Positions 49,835 to 59,476 are shown, counted from the first letter of the stretch. The stretch is DNA of 64,000 bases from Parafrankia elaeagni (GCF_000374165.1 NZ_KB893714.1:62001-126000), one strand, 5' to 3'. A program made the numbers and translations. Notes: generated from the letters alone by a model not told the origin.

Positions 49835-52222
49835 ATGCGCTCGAGACCTCCGACGGCACCGTCGTCGCGCCACTCGTCCACCCCACGCGGGCCCGAGTCC
49901 TCCCCCGGCAGTCCGGCGGGATCCGGGTCGGCCCGCCACGCCACCCACCTCGCCGCCCGGGCGGCCAGGTGGAGTGTGCGCCACCGGCGGCTGGCGATCG
50001 GCGGCTGGTTGCTCGGCGTGGTCCTCCTGACGGTGCTCGGCTCGCTGGTGGGGACGCACACGCTCAAGGACAGCGACTACAGCGTCGGCGAGGACGGGCG
50101 GGCCCAGCGCACCCTCGCCGACCACGGCTTCGCGACGCCCGCCAGCGAGAGTGTGCTGATCCAGCGGCCGCAGCCGGCCGCGGACCGGACGGCGGTGCTC
50201 GCCGACGCCGACCTGCGCGCCGCCATCGGCGACGTCTCGGCCCGGATCACCGAAACCGGCGAGGTGGACGGGCTGCGGGCGCCGATCCCACTGCCCGGCG
50301 CCGAGACGGATCCCAACCTCGTCTCCACCGACCTTCGCTCGGTCCTCGTCACCTTCGAGATGCGCGGCGACGAGGAGACCGCGGCGGACCGGATCGAGCC
50401 GGTCCTCGCCGCTGTCGACGCCGCGGCCCGGGAGCATCCGGGTCTGCTGGTCGAGCAGGTCGGGGAGGCGAGCGCCGACAAGGCACTCGGAGACACCGTC
50501 GGCAAGGACTTCAAACGCGCGGAGCTGCTCGCGATCCCGCTGACCCTGGGCATCCTGCTGGCGGTCTTCGGCGCCGTCGTCGCCGCGCTGATCCCGGTCG
50601 CGCTCGCACTGACCGCCTTCGTCGCGGCACTGGGCGTGGTCGCCTTCACCAGCCGGCTGCTGCCGACGGACGAGACGGCGACGTCCGTCATGCTGCTCAT
50701 CGGCCTGGCGGTCGGCGTCGACTACGCGCTGTTCTACGTCCGCCGCGAGCGGGAGGAGCGGGCCGCCGGGCGCAGCCCGCGGGAGGCGCTGGAGATCGCC
50801 GCGGACACCTCCGGGCACGCGGTCCTGGTCTCCGGCCTGACCGTCGCCGTGTCCATGGCCGGCCTGCTGATCACCGGCCTGAGCGTGTTCAGCGGGATCG
50901 CCGGCGGCACCGTGGTCGTGGTCCTGATCGCGGTCCTCGGTTCGCTGACCGTGCTGCCGGCCGTCCTGTCCGCGCTGGGTGACCGGGTCGAACTGCTGCG
51001 GCTGCCCTGGCACCGGCGTCCCGAGCAGCGCGGACGCCGCGCCCGCGCCCAGGCGCACGCCCAGGCCCAGGCCCAGGAGCCGGCCCGCCCGGGGATCATG
51101 GGCCACCTGCTGCGCCACCCCGGCCCCGTCGCGGTGGTCACCGGCGGGCTCCTGATCGCGCTCGCCGTCCCCGCGCTCGGGTTGCGGACCAGCGAGCCGG
51201 GCATGGACGACCTGCCGGACGACCTGCCGATCATGCAGTCCTACGACCGGGTGCAGGACGCCTTCCCGGGCGAGCAGACAGCGGCGGTGGTCGTGGTCTC
51301 GGCCGACGACGTGCGCTCGCCGGACGTGTCCGCGGCTCTCGACGGCCTGCGCCGGCTGGCGGTCGACAGCGGCGTGATGTTCGAGCCGGTCACGACCGAG
51401 ATCAGCGCGGACGGCGAGGTCGCGAAGGTCGCGATCCCGATCGCCGGCAGCGGGACGGACGAGGAGTCCCAGCAGGCGCTCACGCGGCTGCGGGAGGAGG
51501 TCATCCCGGCGTCGATCGGCACCCTGTCCACCGTGACGGCGGACGTCACCGGGTGGACCGCCGGCTCGGTCGACTTCAACGAGCAGCTCAACGGGCGGAC
51601 GCCGCTGGTGATCGGGTTCGTCCTGGTGCTGGCCTTCCTCCTGCTGCTGGCCGCCTTCCGCAGCGCGATCGTCGCCGCGGCCGCCGTGGCGCTGAACCTG
51701 CTGTCGGTCGCCGCCGCCTACGGGCTGCTCGTGGTGGTCTTCCAGCATCACTGGGCGGACGGGCTGCTCGGCTACACCTCGACCGGCGCCATCACCAACT
51801 GGCTGCCGCTGATGCTCTTCGTGATCCTCTTCGGCCTGTCCATGGACTACCAGGTCTTCGTGCTCAGCCGGGTCCGCGAGGCCTACGACTCGGGCCTGCC
51901 GATGCGCGAGGCGGTACTCACCGGCGTCCGCCGCAGTGCCGGCGTGGTGACCAGCGCGGCTGTGATCATGGTGGCGGTGTTCAGCATCTTCGCCACGCTG
52001 TCGCAGGTCAGCATGAAACAGCTCGGTGTCGGTCTCGGCGCGGCGATCCTGCTGGACGCGACCGTGATCCGGGTGATCCTGATGCCCGCCGTGCTGACCC
52101 TGATCGGCGACCGGGCGTGGCCCCGCCAGGCCGGCCCCGGCGGCCCCGGCGGCGCCGAGCGCGGCGCGGACACCGCGGACACCGCGACGACGGAGCTGCT
52201 GGCCGCCACCGACCGCCGCTGA
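49835..52222 (+). CDS. MMPL/RND-family membrane transporter (second)
   Basis: The protein (about 795 residues) has two six-helix halves with the MMPL proton-relay motifs G-L-A-V-G-V-D-Y-A-L-F-Y (first half) and F-G-L-S-M-D-Y-Q-V-F-V-L (second half). Large extracytoplasmic loops follow helices 1 and 7, and a Gln/Ala-rich linker (A-Q-A-H-A-Q-A-Q-A-Q) joins the halves. Relatives export lipids, drugs or polyketides; the substrate is unknown. It differs clearly from the first MMPL protein in the window. The ATG at 49835 is the best start before the first helix; a GTG at 49790 is possible. The stop codon lies in a 10-bp tandem repeat. Confidence 0.88.
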   Translation: MRSRPPTAPSSRHSSTPRGPESSPGSPAGSGSARHATHLAARAARWSVRHRRLAIGGWLLGVVLLTVLGSLVGTHTLKDSDYSVGEDGRAQRTLADHGFATPASESVLIQRPQPAADRTAVLADADLRAAIGDVSARITETGEVDGLRAPIPLPGAETDPNLVSTDLRSVLVTFEMRGDEETAADRIEPVLAAVDAAAREHPGLLVEQVGEASADKALGDTVGKDFKRAELLAIPLTLGILLAVFGAVVAALIPVALALTAFVAALGVVAFTSRLLPTDETATSVMLLIGLAVGVDYALFYVRREREERAAGRSPREALEIAADTSGHAVLVSGLTVAVSMAGLLITGLSVFSGIAGGTVVVVLIAVLGSLTVLPAVLSALGDRVELLRLPWHRRPEQRGRRARAQAHAQAQAQEPARPGIMGHLLRHPGPVAVVTGGLLIALAVPALGLRTSEPGMDDLPDDLPIMQSYDRVQDAFPGEQTAAVVVVSADDVRSPDVSAALDGLRRLAVDSGVMFEPVTTEISADGEVAKVAIPIAGSGTDEESQQALTRLREEVIPASIGTLSTVTADVTGWTAGSVDFNEQLNGRTPLVIGFVLVLAFLLLLAAFRSAIVAAAAVALNLLSVAAAYGLLVVVFQHHWADGLLGYTSTGAITNWLPLMLFVILFGLSMDYQVFVLSRVREAYDSGLPMREAVLTGVRRSAGVVTSAAVIMVAVFSIFATLSQVSMKQLGVGLGAAILLDATVIRVILMPAVLTLIGDRAWPRQAGPGGPGGAERGADTADTATTELLAATDRR

Positions 52223-52240
52223 CCGCCGCTGGCCGCCGCT
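52211..52240. repeat. 10-bp tandem repeat across the second MMPL stop codon
   Basis: gaccgccgct occurs twice and ggccgccgct once (52211-52240); TGA at 52220-52222 spans the first junction. Confidence 0.8.
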
Positions 52241-52268
52241 GACCGGGACGCGCAGGACGCCCCGTCCC

Positions 52269-52312
52269 GAGGCCGCGCCCCACCCGTTTCGAAACGGGTG
52301 GGGCGCGGCCTC
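52269..52312. terminator. 44-base perfect palindrome
   Basis: Every base of 52269-52290 pairs with 52291-52312, centred on TTCGAA. As RNA it forms a hairpin of about 20 bp with a tight loop. It lies between the second MMPL gene and the pan-nad operon and is the longest perfect palindrome I noticed in the window. A bidirectional terminator is most likely. Confidence 0.75.
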
Positions 52313-52438
52313 GTCATGTCCCCCCCGATCGGGGCGGGAAGAAAGACAGGCAGGTCACAGAGGGGTTCTGAGGACGTTGCGGGCGAGCTACAGTGTCCGC
52401 GACGTCCGGTACCCCGTCCGAGGACTGGAACTGACCCC

Positions 52439-53368
52439 ATGCCTGTTCACATGCCTGCACAGACCCCTGTCGCCGCTGCCCCTGTCGCCGCCAGGACCCT
52501 CGTCGTCCGCACCCGCGCCGAGCTGGCGGCGGCGCTGGGCGGCCCCGCCCGCGGCGTCCGCGGGGTCGTCATGACGATGGGTGCCCTCCACCGCGGTCAC
52601 GCCACCCTCATCAGGGAGGCCCGCCGCCGCGCCGACCAGGTGATCGTCACGATCTTCGTCAACCCGCTGCAGTTCGGGCCGGGTGAGGATCTCGACCGCT
52701 ACCCCCGCACGTTCGACGCCGATCTCGACGTGTGCAGGCGGGAGGGCGCGGACATCGTCTACGCGCCGAGCGCGGTCCACGACCCGGCGCCGCTGGTCAC
52801 GCTGAGCGCCGGGCCGCTCGGCGGCATCCTGGAGGGGGCCTCCCGGCCGGGCCACTTCGACGGGATGCTGACCCTGGTGGGAACGTTGTTCCACCTGGTC
52901 CGCCCGGACGTGGCCTTCTTCGGCCGCAAGGACGCCCAGCAGCTCGTCTGCATCCGCCGGATGGTCGCCGACCTGGCCTTCCCGCTGGAGGTCGTGGGCG
53001 TGCCGACCGTGCGCGACGAGGACGGCCTGGCGCTGTCCAGCCGCAACGCCTACCTCGACGCCGGTCAGCGGCGCAGCGCACTCGCGCTGGTCCGGTCCCT
53101 CACCGCGGGCGCCGCACGCGCGGCGGAGGGCCCGACGGCCGTCCTCGCCGCGGCCCGCGAGGTACTGGCCATGGAAGCCGGTCTCGACCTGGACTACCTG
53201 ACGCTGGCGGACCCGTCCGATCTGGGCCCGGTGGCGGAGGGGCCGGCGCTGCTGCTGGTCGCCGCCCGGGTCGGCACCACCCGTCTCATCGACAACATCG
53301 ATCTGGTGCTGGCCGGGGCCTCCCAGCCGGCCGCGGTCTTCGCACACGACGGTTACCAGGGGGTCTGA
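52439..53368 (+). CDS. panC: Pantothenate synthetase
   Basis: The 309-residue enzyme condenses pantoate with beta-alanine using ATP. The nucleotidyltransferase motifs are intact: [10 protein letters not shown] (HIGH-like), [21 protein letters not shown] and A-L-S-S-R-N-A-Y-L (KMSKS-like). Beta-alanine is supplied by panD, encoded three bases downstream. The ATG at 52439 (or 52451) adds about 20 non-conserved residues before the fold. A TACAGT hexamer at 52389-52394 could be its -10. First gene of panC-panD-nadB-nadC-coaX. Confidence 0.95.
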   Translation: MPVHMPAQTPVAAAPVAARTLVVRTRAELAAALGGPARGVRGVVMTMGALHRGHATLIREARRRADQVIVTIFVNPLQFGPGEDLDRYPRTFDADLDVCRREGADIVYAPSAVHDPAPLVTLSAGPLGGILEGASRPGHFDGMLTLVGTLFHLVRPDVAFFGRKDAQQLVCIRRMVADLAFPLEVVGVPTVRDEDGLALSSRNAYLDAGQRRSALALVRSLTAGAARAAEGPTAVLAAAREVLAMEAGLDLDYLTLADPSDLGPVAEGPALLLVAARVGTTRLIDNIDLVLAGASQPAAVFAHDGYQGV

Positions 53369-53371
53369 CCG

Positions 53372-53818
53372 GTGTTTCGAAGCATGCTCACCTCCAAGAT
53401 CCACCGAGCGACGGTCACCCAGGCGGACCTGAACTACGTGGGTTCCGTCACGATCGACGCCGACCTGATGGAGGCCGCCGACCTGCTGCCCGGCGAGCAG
53501 GTCACCATCGTCGACATCAACAACGGGGCCCGACTGGAGACCTACGCGATCACCGGCCCGGCCGGCAGCGGCGTCATCGGGATCAACGGGGCCGCCGCGC
53601 GGCTGGTGCACCCCGGCGACCTCGTGATCATCATCTCCTACGGGATCATGGACGACGCCGAGGCCCGCCGGCACACCCCTCGGGTCCTTTTCGTCGACGC
53701 CGAGAACCGGATCATCGGGCGGGGCGGCGACCCCGCCGAGGCGCTGCCGGACGACCCGTCCAGCCTGCGCGGTGACGTCCTGGGCCCGGCCGGGCTCATC
53801 AGCCAGCGGACGGCGTAG
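53372..53818 (+). CDS. panD: Aspartate 1-decarboxylase
   Basis: The 148-residue proenzyme makes beta-alanine from aspartate. It begins [19 protein letters not shown], and the self-processing site is the Gly-Ser in Y-V-G-S-V-T-I-D (about residues 24-25), which yields the pyruvoyl group. The active-site Arg/Tyr segment G-A-R-L-E-T-Y and the N-G-A-A-A-R-L stretch are present. The GTG at 53372 matches the start of known PanD proteins and lies three bases after panC. It is followed four bases later by nadB. Confidence 0.96.
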   Translation: MFRSMLTSKIHRATVTQADLNYVGSVTIDADLMEAADLLPGEQVTIVDINNGARLETYAITGPAGSGVIGINGAAARLVHPGDLVIIISYGIMDDAEARRHTPRVLFVDAENRIIGRGGDPAEALPDDPSSLRGDVLGPAGLISQRTA

Positions 53819-53822
53819 CACG

Positions 53823-55532
53823 GTGCGTGCCCTCCCGCACCGGCTCGGCGCCCCCCGCCCGGGCTGGACCCGGGACGCCGACGTCGTGGTCATCGGGTCG
53901 GGGATCGCCGGTCTCACCGCGGTCCTGCGCATCCGGGCGGCCAGCCCGTGGCGCCGCGTCCTGCTGGTCACCAAGGCCCTGCTGGACGCCGGGTCGACCC
54001 GCTGGGCCCAGGGTGGCATCGCCGCGGCCCTGGGCGCGGAGGACTCGCCGGCCGAGCACCTGCGTGACACCCTCGTCGCCGGCGTCGGCCTGTGTGACCC
54101 GGCGGCGGTCGAGATCCTGGTCACCGAGGGCCCGCCGCGGGTGCGCGAGCTCGCAGCCCTCGGCGCCCGGTTCGACCGTGATCCCGACGGGGCGTTCTCG
54201 CTCACGCGCGAGGGTGGGCACCTGCGGGACCGGGTCGCGCACGCCGGTGGCGACGCGACCGGCCTGGAGGTCGAGCGGGCACTGATCGCCGCCGTCCGCG
54301 CCGACCCGTCCATCGAGGTGCTGGAGCACGCGCTCGTCCTGGACCTGCTCACCGACCAGTCCGGCCGGGCCGTCGGTGCGACGCTGCACGTGCTCGGCGA
54401 GGGCAGCCAGGACGGTGTCGGCGCCGTCACTGCCCGCGCGGTGGTCCTGGCCACCGGCGGCATGGGGCAGATCTTCGCGTCGACGACCAACCCGGCGGTC
54501 TCCACCGGCGACGGGGTCGCACTCGCCCTGCGGGCCGGTGCCGTCGTGACCGATCTCGAGTTCGTCCAGTTCCATCCGACGGCGCTCTGGCTGCCCGAGG
54601 CGGGCCCCGGGCAGCAGCCGTTGGTCAGCGAGGCGATGCGGGGTGAGGGCGCGCTGCTGGTCGACGCGGCCGGGCGGCGGGTGATGGCGGGTGTCCACCC
54701 GCTGGCCGACCTCGCGCCGCGGGACGTCGTCGCCAAGCAGATGTCGCGGGTGATGGCCGAGCAGGGCGTCGACCACCTCTACCTGGACGCTCGGCACCTC
54801 GGGGTCGAGACCCTGCTGCGCCGGTTCCCGACCATCACGGCGCGCTGCCGGGACGCCGGCGTCGACCCGGTGACCAGCCCGATCCCGGTCGCTCCGGCGG
54901 CGCACTACGCCAGCGGCGGGGTCCGGACGGACATGTGGGGCCGCACCAGCGTCCCCGGGCTGTACGCCTGCGGGGAGGTCGCCTGCACCGGGGTGCACGG
55001 CGCCAACCGGCTCGCGTCGAACAGCCTGCTCGAGGGCCTCGTCTTCGCGGCCCGGATCGCGGGGCACATCGCCGGCACCGGTGACGCGGGTGACGCGGGT
55101 GAACCCGGCGCTCCGGAGGCTCCACTGCCGGCGGGCGTCGCGGTCGGCGCGCGCGGCTCGGGCCTGACGGACCCGGCGGAGCGGGCGGACCTGACCCGTG
55201 CCATGACGGACGGTGCCGGCGTCCTGCGCAGCGCCCAGAGCCTGCGGGCGACCGCGAAGATGCTCGCCGGCCTCGGTGACCTGCGGGTCAGCGGCGCCAC
55301 CGTCAAGGCCGGTCCCCAGGCCTGGGAGATGACGAACCTGCGTACCGTGGCAGCCGCGCTGGTCGCCGCGGCGGCGCTGCGCACCGAGACCCGCGGCTGC
55401 CACTGGCGCGAGGACTTCGCCGACCGCGACGACGGGAACTGGAACGGACACGTGCTGACCAGGCTGGACCCGGAGGGGGAACTGATCGTTACCTACGAGG
55501 CGCAGCCGGCCGCCCAGGTCGGGCCCGCGTGA
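53823..55532 (+). CDS. nadB: L-aspartate oxidase
   Basis: The 569-residue flavoenzyme oxidises aspartate to iminoaspartate, the first step of de novo NAD synthesis. The FAD-binding motif I-G-S-G-I-A-G-L lies near residue 23, followed by G-S-T-R-W-A-Q-G-G-I-A, F-V-Q-F-H-P-T-A-L, H-Y-A-S-G-G-V and G-V-H-G-A-N-R-L-A-S-N-S-L-L-E. The GTG start lacks an SD but lies four bases after panD and the stop overlaps nadC by GTGA. NadA (quinolinate synthase) is not encoded here. Confidence 0.95.
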   Translation: MRALPHRLGAPRPGWTRDADVVVIGSGIAGLTAVLRIRAASPWRRVLLVTKALLDAGSTRWAQGGIAAALGAEDSPAEHLRDTLVAGVGLCDPAAVEILVTEGPPRVRELAALGARFDRDPDGAFSLTREGGHLRDRVAHAGGDATGLEVERALIAAVRADPSIEVLEHALVLDLLTDQSGRAVGATLHVLGEGSQDGVGAVTARAVVLATGGMGQIFASTTNPAVSTGDGVALALRAGAVVTDLEFVQFHPTALWLPEAGPGQQPLVSEAMRGEGALLVDAAGRRVMAGVHPLADLAPRDVVAKQMSRVMAEQGVDHLYLDARHLGVETLLRRFPTITARCRDAGVDPVTSPIPVAPAAHYASGGVRTDMWGRTSVPGLYACGEVACTGVHGANRLASNSLLEGLVFAARIAGHIAGTGDAGDAGEPGAPEAPLPAGVAVGARGSGLTDPAERADLTRAMTDGAGVLRSAQSLRATAKMLAGLGDLRVSGATVKAGPQAWEMTNLRTVAAALVAAAALRTETRGCHWREDFADRDDGNWNGHVLTRLDPEGELIVTYEAQPAAQVGPA

Positions 55533-56485
55533 GCGTCGCGCACGTGCCCGCCGGACGCCCGGCGGGCGCCCAGCGGCTCACCGGGGCTGTGCTCACCGGT
55601 CTGCGGTCCGCGGGACTGGCCGAGTCCGTGGTCCTCGATGTGATCCATCGAGCGCTGACCGAGGATCTTCCGGAATCGGGAACCGGCTGGGCGGTGGACG
55701 CGACGTCCGCGGCGACCGTGGATGCCGCGCTGACCAGCCATGGTTCGGTCGTGTCCCGGGCCCACGGGGTGGTCGCCGGCGTGCCGGTCGCGGCAGCGGT
55801 GTTCGAGACCCTGCTCGGCGACGCCGTCACCGTTCTTCCGGTGGCCGCCGACGGTGACCGGGTCGCCCCCGGTACCGAGGTTCTCCGGGTAAGTGGCCCG
55901 GTACGTGGTCTGCTCACCGCCGAACGGACCGCGCTGAACCTGCTCTGCCACCTCTCCGGGGTGGCCACGGCGACCAGACGCTGGGTGGACGCGGTCGCCG
56001 GCACCGGCGCCGCCGTCCGGGACACCCGCAAGACCCTCCCCGGTCTGCGGGCGCTGGAGAAGTACGCGGTGCGCTGCGGCGGCGGGCACAACCACCGGAT
56101 GTCGCTGACGGACGCCGCGCTGGTCAAGGACAACCACGTGATCGCGGCCGGTGGCGTCGCGGCGGCCTTCGCCGCGGTACGCGCCCACTTCGCGGACCTG
56201 CCGGTCGAGGTCGAGTGCGACACCGTCGAGCAGGTCGCCGAGGCGGTGGGCGCCGGGGCCGACCTGATCCTCTGTGACAACATGTCGCTGGATGATCTGC
56301 GCGCGTCGGTGGCCATCGCCCACCCTGCCGGCGTCCTGCTGGAGGCGAGCGGCGGCCTCACCCTCGACGTCGCCGCGGCGGTGGCCTCGACCGGGGTGAA
56401 CTACCTGGCGGTCGGCGCGCTCACCCATTCGGCGCCCGCGCTGGACCTCGGCTTCGACCTCGCGGTGACCACCGCCTCCCAGTGA
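55529..56485 (+). CDS. nadC: Nicotinate-nucleotide pyrophosphorylase (carboxylating)
   Basis: The 318-residue phosphoribosyltransferase makes nicotinate mononucleotide from quinolinate and PRPP. Signatures are A-L-T-E-D-L, E-R-T-A-L-N-L-L-C-H-L-S-G-V-A-T, D-T-R-K-T-L-P-G-L-R, K-Y-A-V-R-C-G-G-G-H-N-H-R, L-V-K-D-N-H and V-E-C-D-T. The GTG overlaps nadB by four bases. It is followed 73 bases later by coaX. Confidence 0.96.
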   Translation: MSVAHVPAGRPAGAQRLTGAVLTGLRSAGLAESVVLDVIHRALTEDLPESGTGWAVDATSAATVDAALTSHGSVVSRAHGVVAGVPVAAAVFETLLGDAVTVLPVAADGDRVAPGTEVLRVSGPVRGLLTAERTALNLLCHLSGVATATRRWVDAVAGTGAAVRDTRKTLPGLRALEKYAVRCGGGHNHRMSLTDAALVKDNHVIAAGGVAAAFAAVRAHFADLPVEVECDTVEQVAEAVGAGADLILCDNMSLDDLRASVAIAHPAGVLLEASGGLTLDVAAAVASTGVNYLAVGALTHSAPALDLGFDLAVTTASQ

Positions 56486-56558
56486 CCACCGCCTCCTGGC
56501 ACGCACGGCGCGCGCAGGATCCCCCGCCCGCAGAAGATGGAGCCAGGACGGCCGACTG

Positions 56559-57320
56559 ATGCTGTTGACGATTGACGTAGGCAACACGAACACCGTCCTG
56601 GGTGTGTTCGACGGTCACCGGCTCGCCAGTTCGTGGCGCATCCGCACCGATCCGCAGGCCACCTCGGACGAGCTGGGCTTCCTCTATGCCGGCCTGCTCG
56701 GCGGCCACCAGATCGATGGTGTCTCCGTGTGCTCCACCGTGCCAGCCGCGCTGCGCGAGATCCGCCGGATGGTGAGCCGCGCCTACCAGGACATCCCGAC
56801 CGTCGTCGTCGAGCCGGGAACGCGGACCGGTGTGCCGATCCTCATCGACAACCCGAAGGAGGCGGGCGCCGACCGGATCATGAACACTCTGGCCGCGCAC
56901 CACCTCTACGGTGGCCCGGCGATCGTGGTCGACTTCGGGACGTCCACGAACCTCGATGTGGTCTCCGAGCGCGGGGAGTTCCTCGGTGGCGCCCTGGCGC
57001 CCGGCATCGAGATCGCGCTGGACTCGCTGGCCTCCCGGGCCGCCCAGCTCCGGAAGGTCGAGCTCACCACCCCGCGGTCCGTCATCGGCAAGAGCACCGT
57101 CGAGGCGCTCCAGTCAGGCATGATCTACGGTGCCGCGGGGCAGGTGGATGCGCTGGTCCGGCGGATCCGGGCCGAGCTGGGTACGCCGGCCACCGCGATC
57201 GCCACCGGCGGTCTGGCCTCCCTCGTGCTCAAGGAAAGCGAGACACTCGACAACCACGAGCCGCATCTGACCCTGATCGGGCTGCGGCTGGTCTTCGAGA
57301 AGAACACCGATCCCCGCTGA
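56559..57320 (+). CDS. coaX: Type III pantothenate kinase
   Basis: The 253-residue ASKHA-fold kinase starts M-L-L-T-I-D-V-G-N-T-N-T-V-L-G, with the phosphate-1 loop D-V-G-N-T-N, then G-A-D-R-I-M-N, the phosphate-2 loop D-F-G-T-S-T-N-L-D-V-V and G-G-A-L-A-P-G-I. It phosphorylates pantothenate made by PanC-PanD, the first committed CoA step, and needs a monovalent cation. It closes the pan-nad operon. Confidence 0.96.
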   Translation: MLLTIDVGNTNTVLGVFDGHRLASSWRIRTDPQATSDELGFLYAGLLGGHQIDGVSVCSTVPAALREIRRMVSRAYQDIPTVVVEPGTRTGVPILIDNPKEAGADRIMNTLAAHHLYGGPAIVVDFGTSTNLDVVSERGEFLGGALAPGIEIALDSLASRAAQLRKVELTTPRSVIGKSTVEALQSGMIYGAAGQVDALVRRIRAELGTPATAIATGGLASLVLKESETLDNHEPHLTLIGLRLVFEKNTDPR

Positions 57321-57442
57321 GGCCGACAGGCACCACTCGTTCCGTTCTCGGCAGGCCCGACACACCGGGCGTTCCGACCGTGGTCCCCGAGTCGTCACCC
57401 TCGAAGCGGGCCAGAATTGCGTCGCGGAGAGGCGGGCCGGGT

Positions 57443-57448
57443 TAGCCT
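57443..57448 (+). promoter_or_regulatory. Putative -10 for a leaderless SGNH hydrolase gene
   Basis: TAGCCT ends seven bases before the ATG at 57456. No SD is visible. Confidence 0.5.
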
Positions 57449-57455
57449 TTCCTCC

Positions 57456-58451
57456 ATGCGGCACAGAGCGTGGGCGGTCTCACGATTCATCGGCCCACGC
57501 GGGCGACGTATGGCAGGGCCAGCCCGGACCTTCCGGTCCGGGCCCGGCAGCGCGGAACACACGGCGCCGTTCCCGAACGCGTCCTTCCTGCGCACGCCCG
57601 TCGCCTGGGTCGCGTTCACGGCCGCGGCGGCCCTGTTCCTCCTCGTCGGAGCGCCGGCCACCTCCGCGGGGGCGGCACCCCCGGCGCCGGGCCAGCTGAC
57701 GGTCGCCGCCCTCGGCGACTCCTACTCGTCCGGGGAGGGGACGCCCCCGTTCGATCTCGCCATCGCGAGCTGCCGGCGCAGCGCCGGAGCCTGGCCGAGA
57801 CTGCTGGCAACACTGGACCCACCGGTCACCCCGGTCCTGCACGCCGCCTGCGGCGGGGCGACGACGCGGAACCTGACCTCCTCCCAGCGGGACAACCCGC
57901 CGCAGCTCGACCAGCTGCGCGGCCTGGCGACGGCGCCCGACGTGGTCACGATCACCATCGGCGGGAACGACGCCGGATTCAGCCGGGTCGTCCTGAGCTG
58001 CGTGGCATGGAAGTGTTTCTGGAGCGGTGACGACAAGCGCAAGCGGAAGTACCTGCAGGACGAGCTTCCGGGCATTCTTGTCACCACTTACAAAGAAGTC
58101 AGGGAAGCCGCACCGAATGCCCGGATAATCGTCATCGGATATCCCGACATCTTCCCTCGGTCGCAGCGCGACAACACCTGCCGCTGGCTTGACAGCGGTG
58201 AGCGCAGGCAGCTCGTCAGCCTCAACAACGCGCTCAACCGGACGATTCGCAACGCGGCTCGCGAGGCCGGGGTCGAGTTCGTGTCCACCAGCCGCTCGCT
58301 ACGCGACCACGAAATGTGTACGGATGACTCGTGGGTCAACCCGGTCGGTCTTTTCGGCGCGGGGCGGGACCTCAGCGCTCATCCCACCCAGGCAGGCCAG
58401 GAAGCCATAGCCCGGACGGTTCACGAGGCGATCGTCGACGACCGCCGCTGA
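57456..58451 (+). CDS. Secreted SGNH/GDSL hydrolase
   Basis: The 331-residue protein has a basic N-terminus and one hydrophobic segment (about 50-70) ending A-T-S-A-G-A-A, a signal peptide. The SGNH blocks follow: L-G-D-S-Y-S-S-G-E-G (nucleophile Ser), A-C-G-G-A-T-T (block II Gly), I-G-G-N-D-A-G-F (block III Asn) and D-L-S-A-H-P-T (block V with catalytic Asp and His). Several Cys suggest disulfides, as in Streptomyces extracellular lipases and esterases. It probably cleaves lipid or acyl esters outside the cell. A TAGCCT hexamer seven bases before the ATG suggests leaderless transcription. Confidence 0.88.
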   Translation: MRHRAWAVSRFIGPRGRRMAGPARTFRSGPGSAEHTAPFPNASFLRTPVAWVAFTAAAALFLLVGAPATSAGAAPPAPGQLTVAALGDSYSSGEGTPPFDLAIASCRRSAGAWPRLLATLDPPVTPVLHAACGGATTRNLTSSQRDNPPQLDQLRGLATAPDVVTITIGGNDAGFSRVVLSCVAWKCFWSGDDKRKRKYLQDELPGILVTTYKEVREAAPNARIIVIGYPDIFPRSQRDNTCRWLDSGERRQLVSLNNALNRTIRNAAREAGVEFVSTSRSLRDHEMCTDDSWVNPVGLFGAGRDLSAHPTQAGQEAIARTVHEAIVDDRR

Positions 58452-58461
58452 CGCCGGCGGT

Positions 58462-58516
58462 CAGCGGGGCAGCGGGGCAGCGGGGCAGCGGGGCAGCGGG
58501 GCAGCGGGGCAGCGGG
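58462..58516. repeat. 8-bp tandem repeat, six copies plus partial
   Basis: cagcgggg is repeated six times exactly (58462-58509) plus seven bases of a seventh. It lies between the convergent SGNH hydrolase and flavoprotein genes. Confidence 0.9.
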
Positions 58517-58526
58517 AGTCTGCCTG

Positions 58527-59069
58527 TCAGCCGGAAGCGGCCGTCGGGGTGCCGAGCTTGCGGAGCACCCGTTCGCTGTCGGTGGAGTCCCAGCCGCCGG
58601 CCTGGTCGGGACCTCGTGGCGACCAGCGGTCCAGCAGCTGGACGCCAGCCCCGCGCAAAGTCCGCCACGACGTCTCGTAGGCGGGGTGCGCCGCCTGCGC
58701 CGCGGCGAGGCAGGGCGCGGCGACGATGGGCAGCCGCAGGCCGAGGGCCTCGGTCAGCAGACCCAGGGCCAGGGTGTCCGCGATACCGGCCGCCCACTTG
58801 TTGATCGTGTTGAAGGTCGCCGGAACGACCGCGAAGGCGTCCGGCGGCGGCAGCACGTCCGGCTGGCCGGGACGTTTGTAGTCGGTCCTCACCGGGTGCC
58901 CGGTCAGTTCGGCGAGCGCCGGCAGATCGAGCCATTCGCCGGCACGGGCGGTGGTGATGACGCAGACGTCCCAACCGGCCTGCTGCGCCTCGGTCACGAA
59001 GCCGGCGGCGGCCAGAGCCGGCGATGCGGCGCACACGACGTGGTACAGCACCGGCTGCGCAGTGGTCAT
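58527..59069 (-). CDS. Flavoprotein (phosphopantothenoylcysteine decarboxylase-like fold)
   Basis: The 180-residue protein matches the flavoprotein domain family shared by CoaC, Dfp and EpiD. It has an early V-C-A-A-S-P segment, V-C-V-I-T-T-A-R-A after beta2, D-A-F-A-V-V-P-A-T-F-N-T-I-N-K-W-A-A-G-I-A-D-T-L with the flavin-binding P-A-T-x-N-T motif, and I-V-A-A-P-C near the end. The usual catalytic His after the first strand is not evident, so the reaction is unknown. The ATG at 59069 has no SD. It is divergent from the fhuF-like gene. Confidence 0.82.
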   Translation of the reverse strand: MTTAQPVLYHVVCAASPALAAAGFVTEAQQAGWDVCVITTARAGEWLDLPALAELTGHPVRTDYKRPGQPDVLPPPDAFAVVPATFNTINKWAAGIADTLALGLLTEALGLRLPIVAAPCLAAAQAAHPAYETSWRTLRGAGVQLLDRWSPRGPDQAGGWDSTDSERVLRKLGTPTAASG

Positions 59070-59150
59070 AAGCCCAGTCTGGACCGGGTGGCCCCGTTCG
59101 GAGACAACCTGCCACGGAGCGGCGGCGAGGCATCACTCAGCACACCAGGG

Positions 59151-59169
59151 TAAGGTAAGGCTCACCTGG
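59151..59169 (+). promoter_or_regulatory. IdeR/DtxR-type iron box, distal
   Basis: TAAGGTAAGGCTCACCTGG matches 14 of 19 positions of TTAGGTTAGGCTAACCTAA. It lies about 80 bases upstream of the flavoprotein start, so it could also act on that gene. Confidence 0.55.
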
Positions 59170-59457
59170 TGATCTCGTCATGTGGTGCCCACTCGGCACG
59201 CTCGGTTCGGATGCTGGACGCACCGCCGGCGGCAGGGGCGACGCGAGGCCACCAGGCAGTGCGCGGAAGCCGGGCGGGTCCCGGTGGCAGGGGCGGCGCC
59301 GGATTTCCACCCCCACCCTTCGCTCACGCTCGCAGGATTGTGACCTTCTTCAAACACCGAGCCTGCCGAGCTCGAAGACGCAGGCCAACGGCCTGTCGCC
59401 GGGCCACCAACGCCCGGGGGCCGGCCCGCTCGGCCGAGGTCGAGTTGACCAGGCAGA

Positions 59458-59476
59458 TGAAGTTAGGCTTACCTAA
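59458..59476 (+). promoter_or_regulatory. IdeR/DtxR-type iron box overlapping the fhuF-like promoter
   Basis: TGAAGTTAGGCTTACCTAA matches 16 of 19 positions of the IdeR consensus and covers the -10 region. Iron-loaded IdeR bound here would block transcription when iron is plentiful. Confidence 0.8.
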
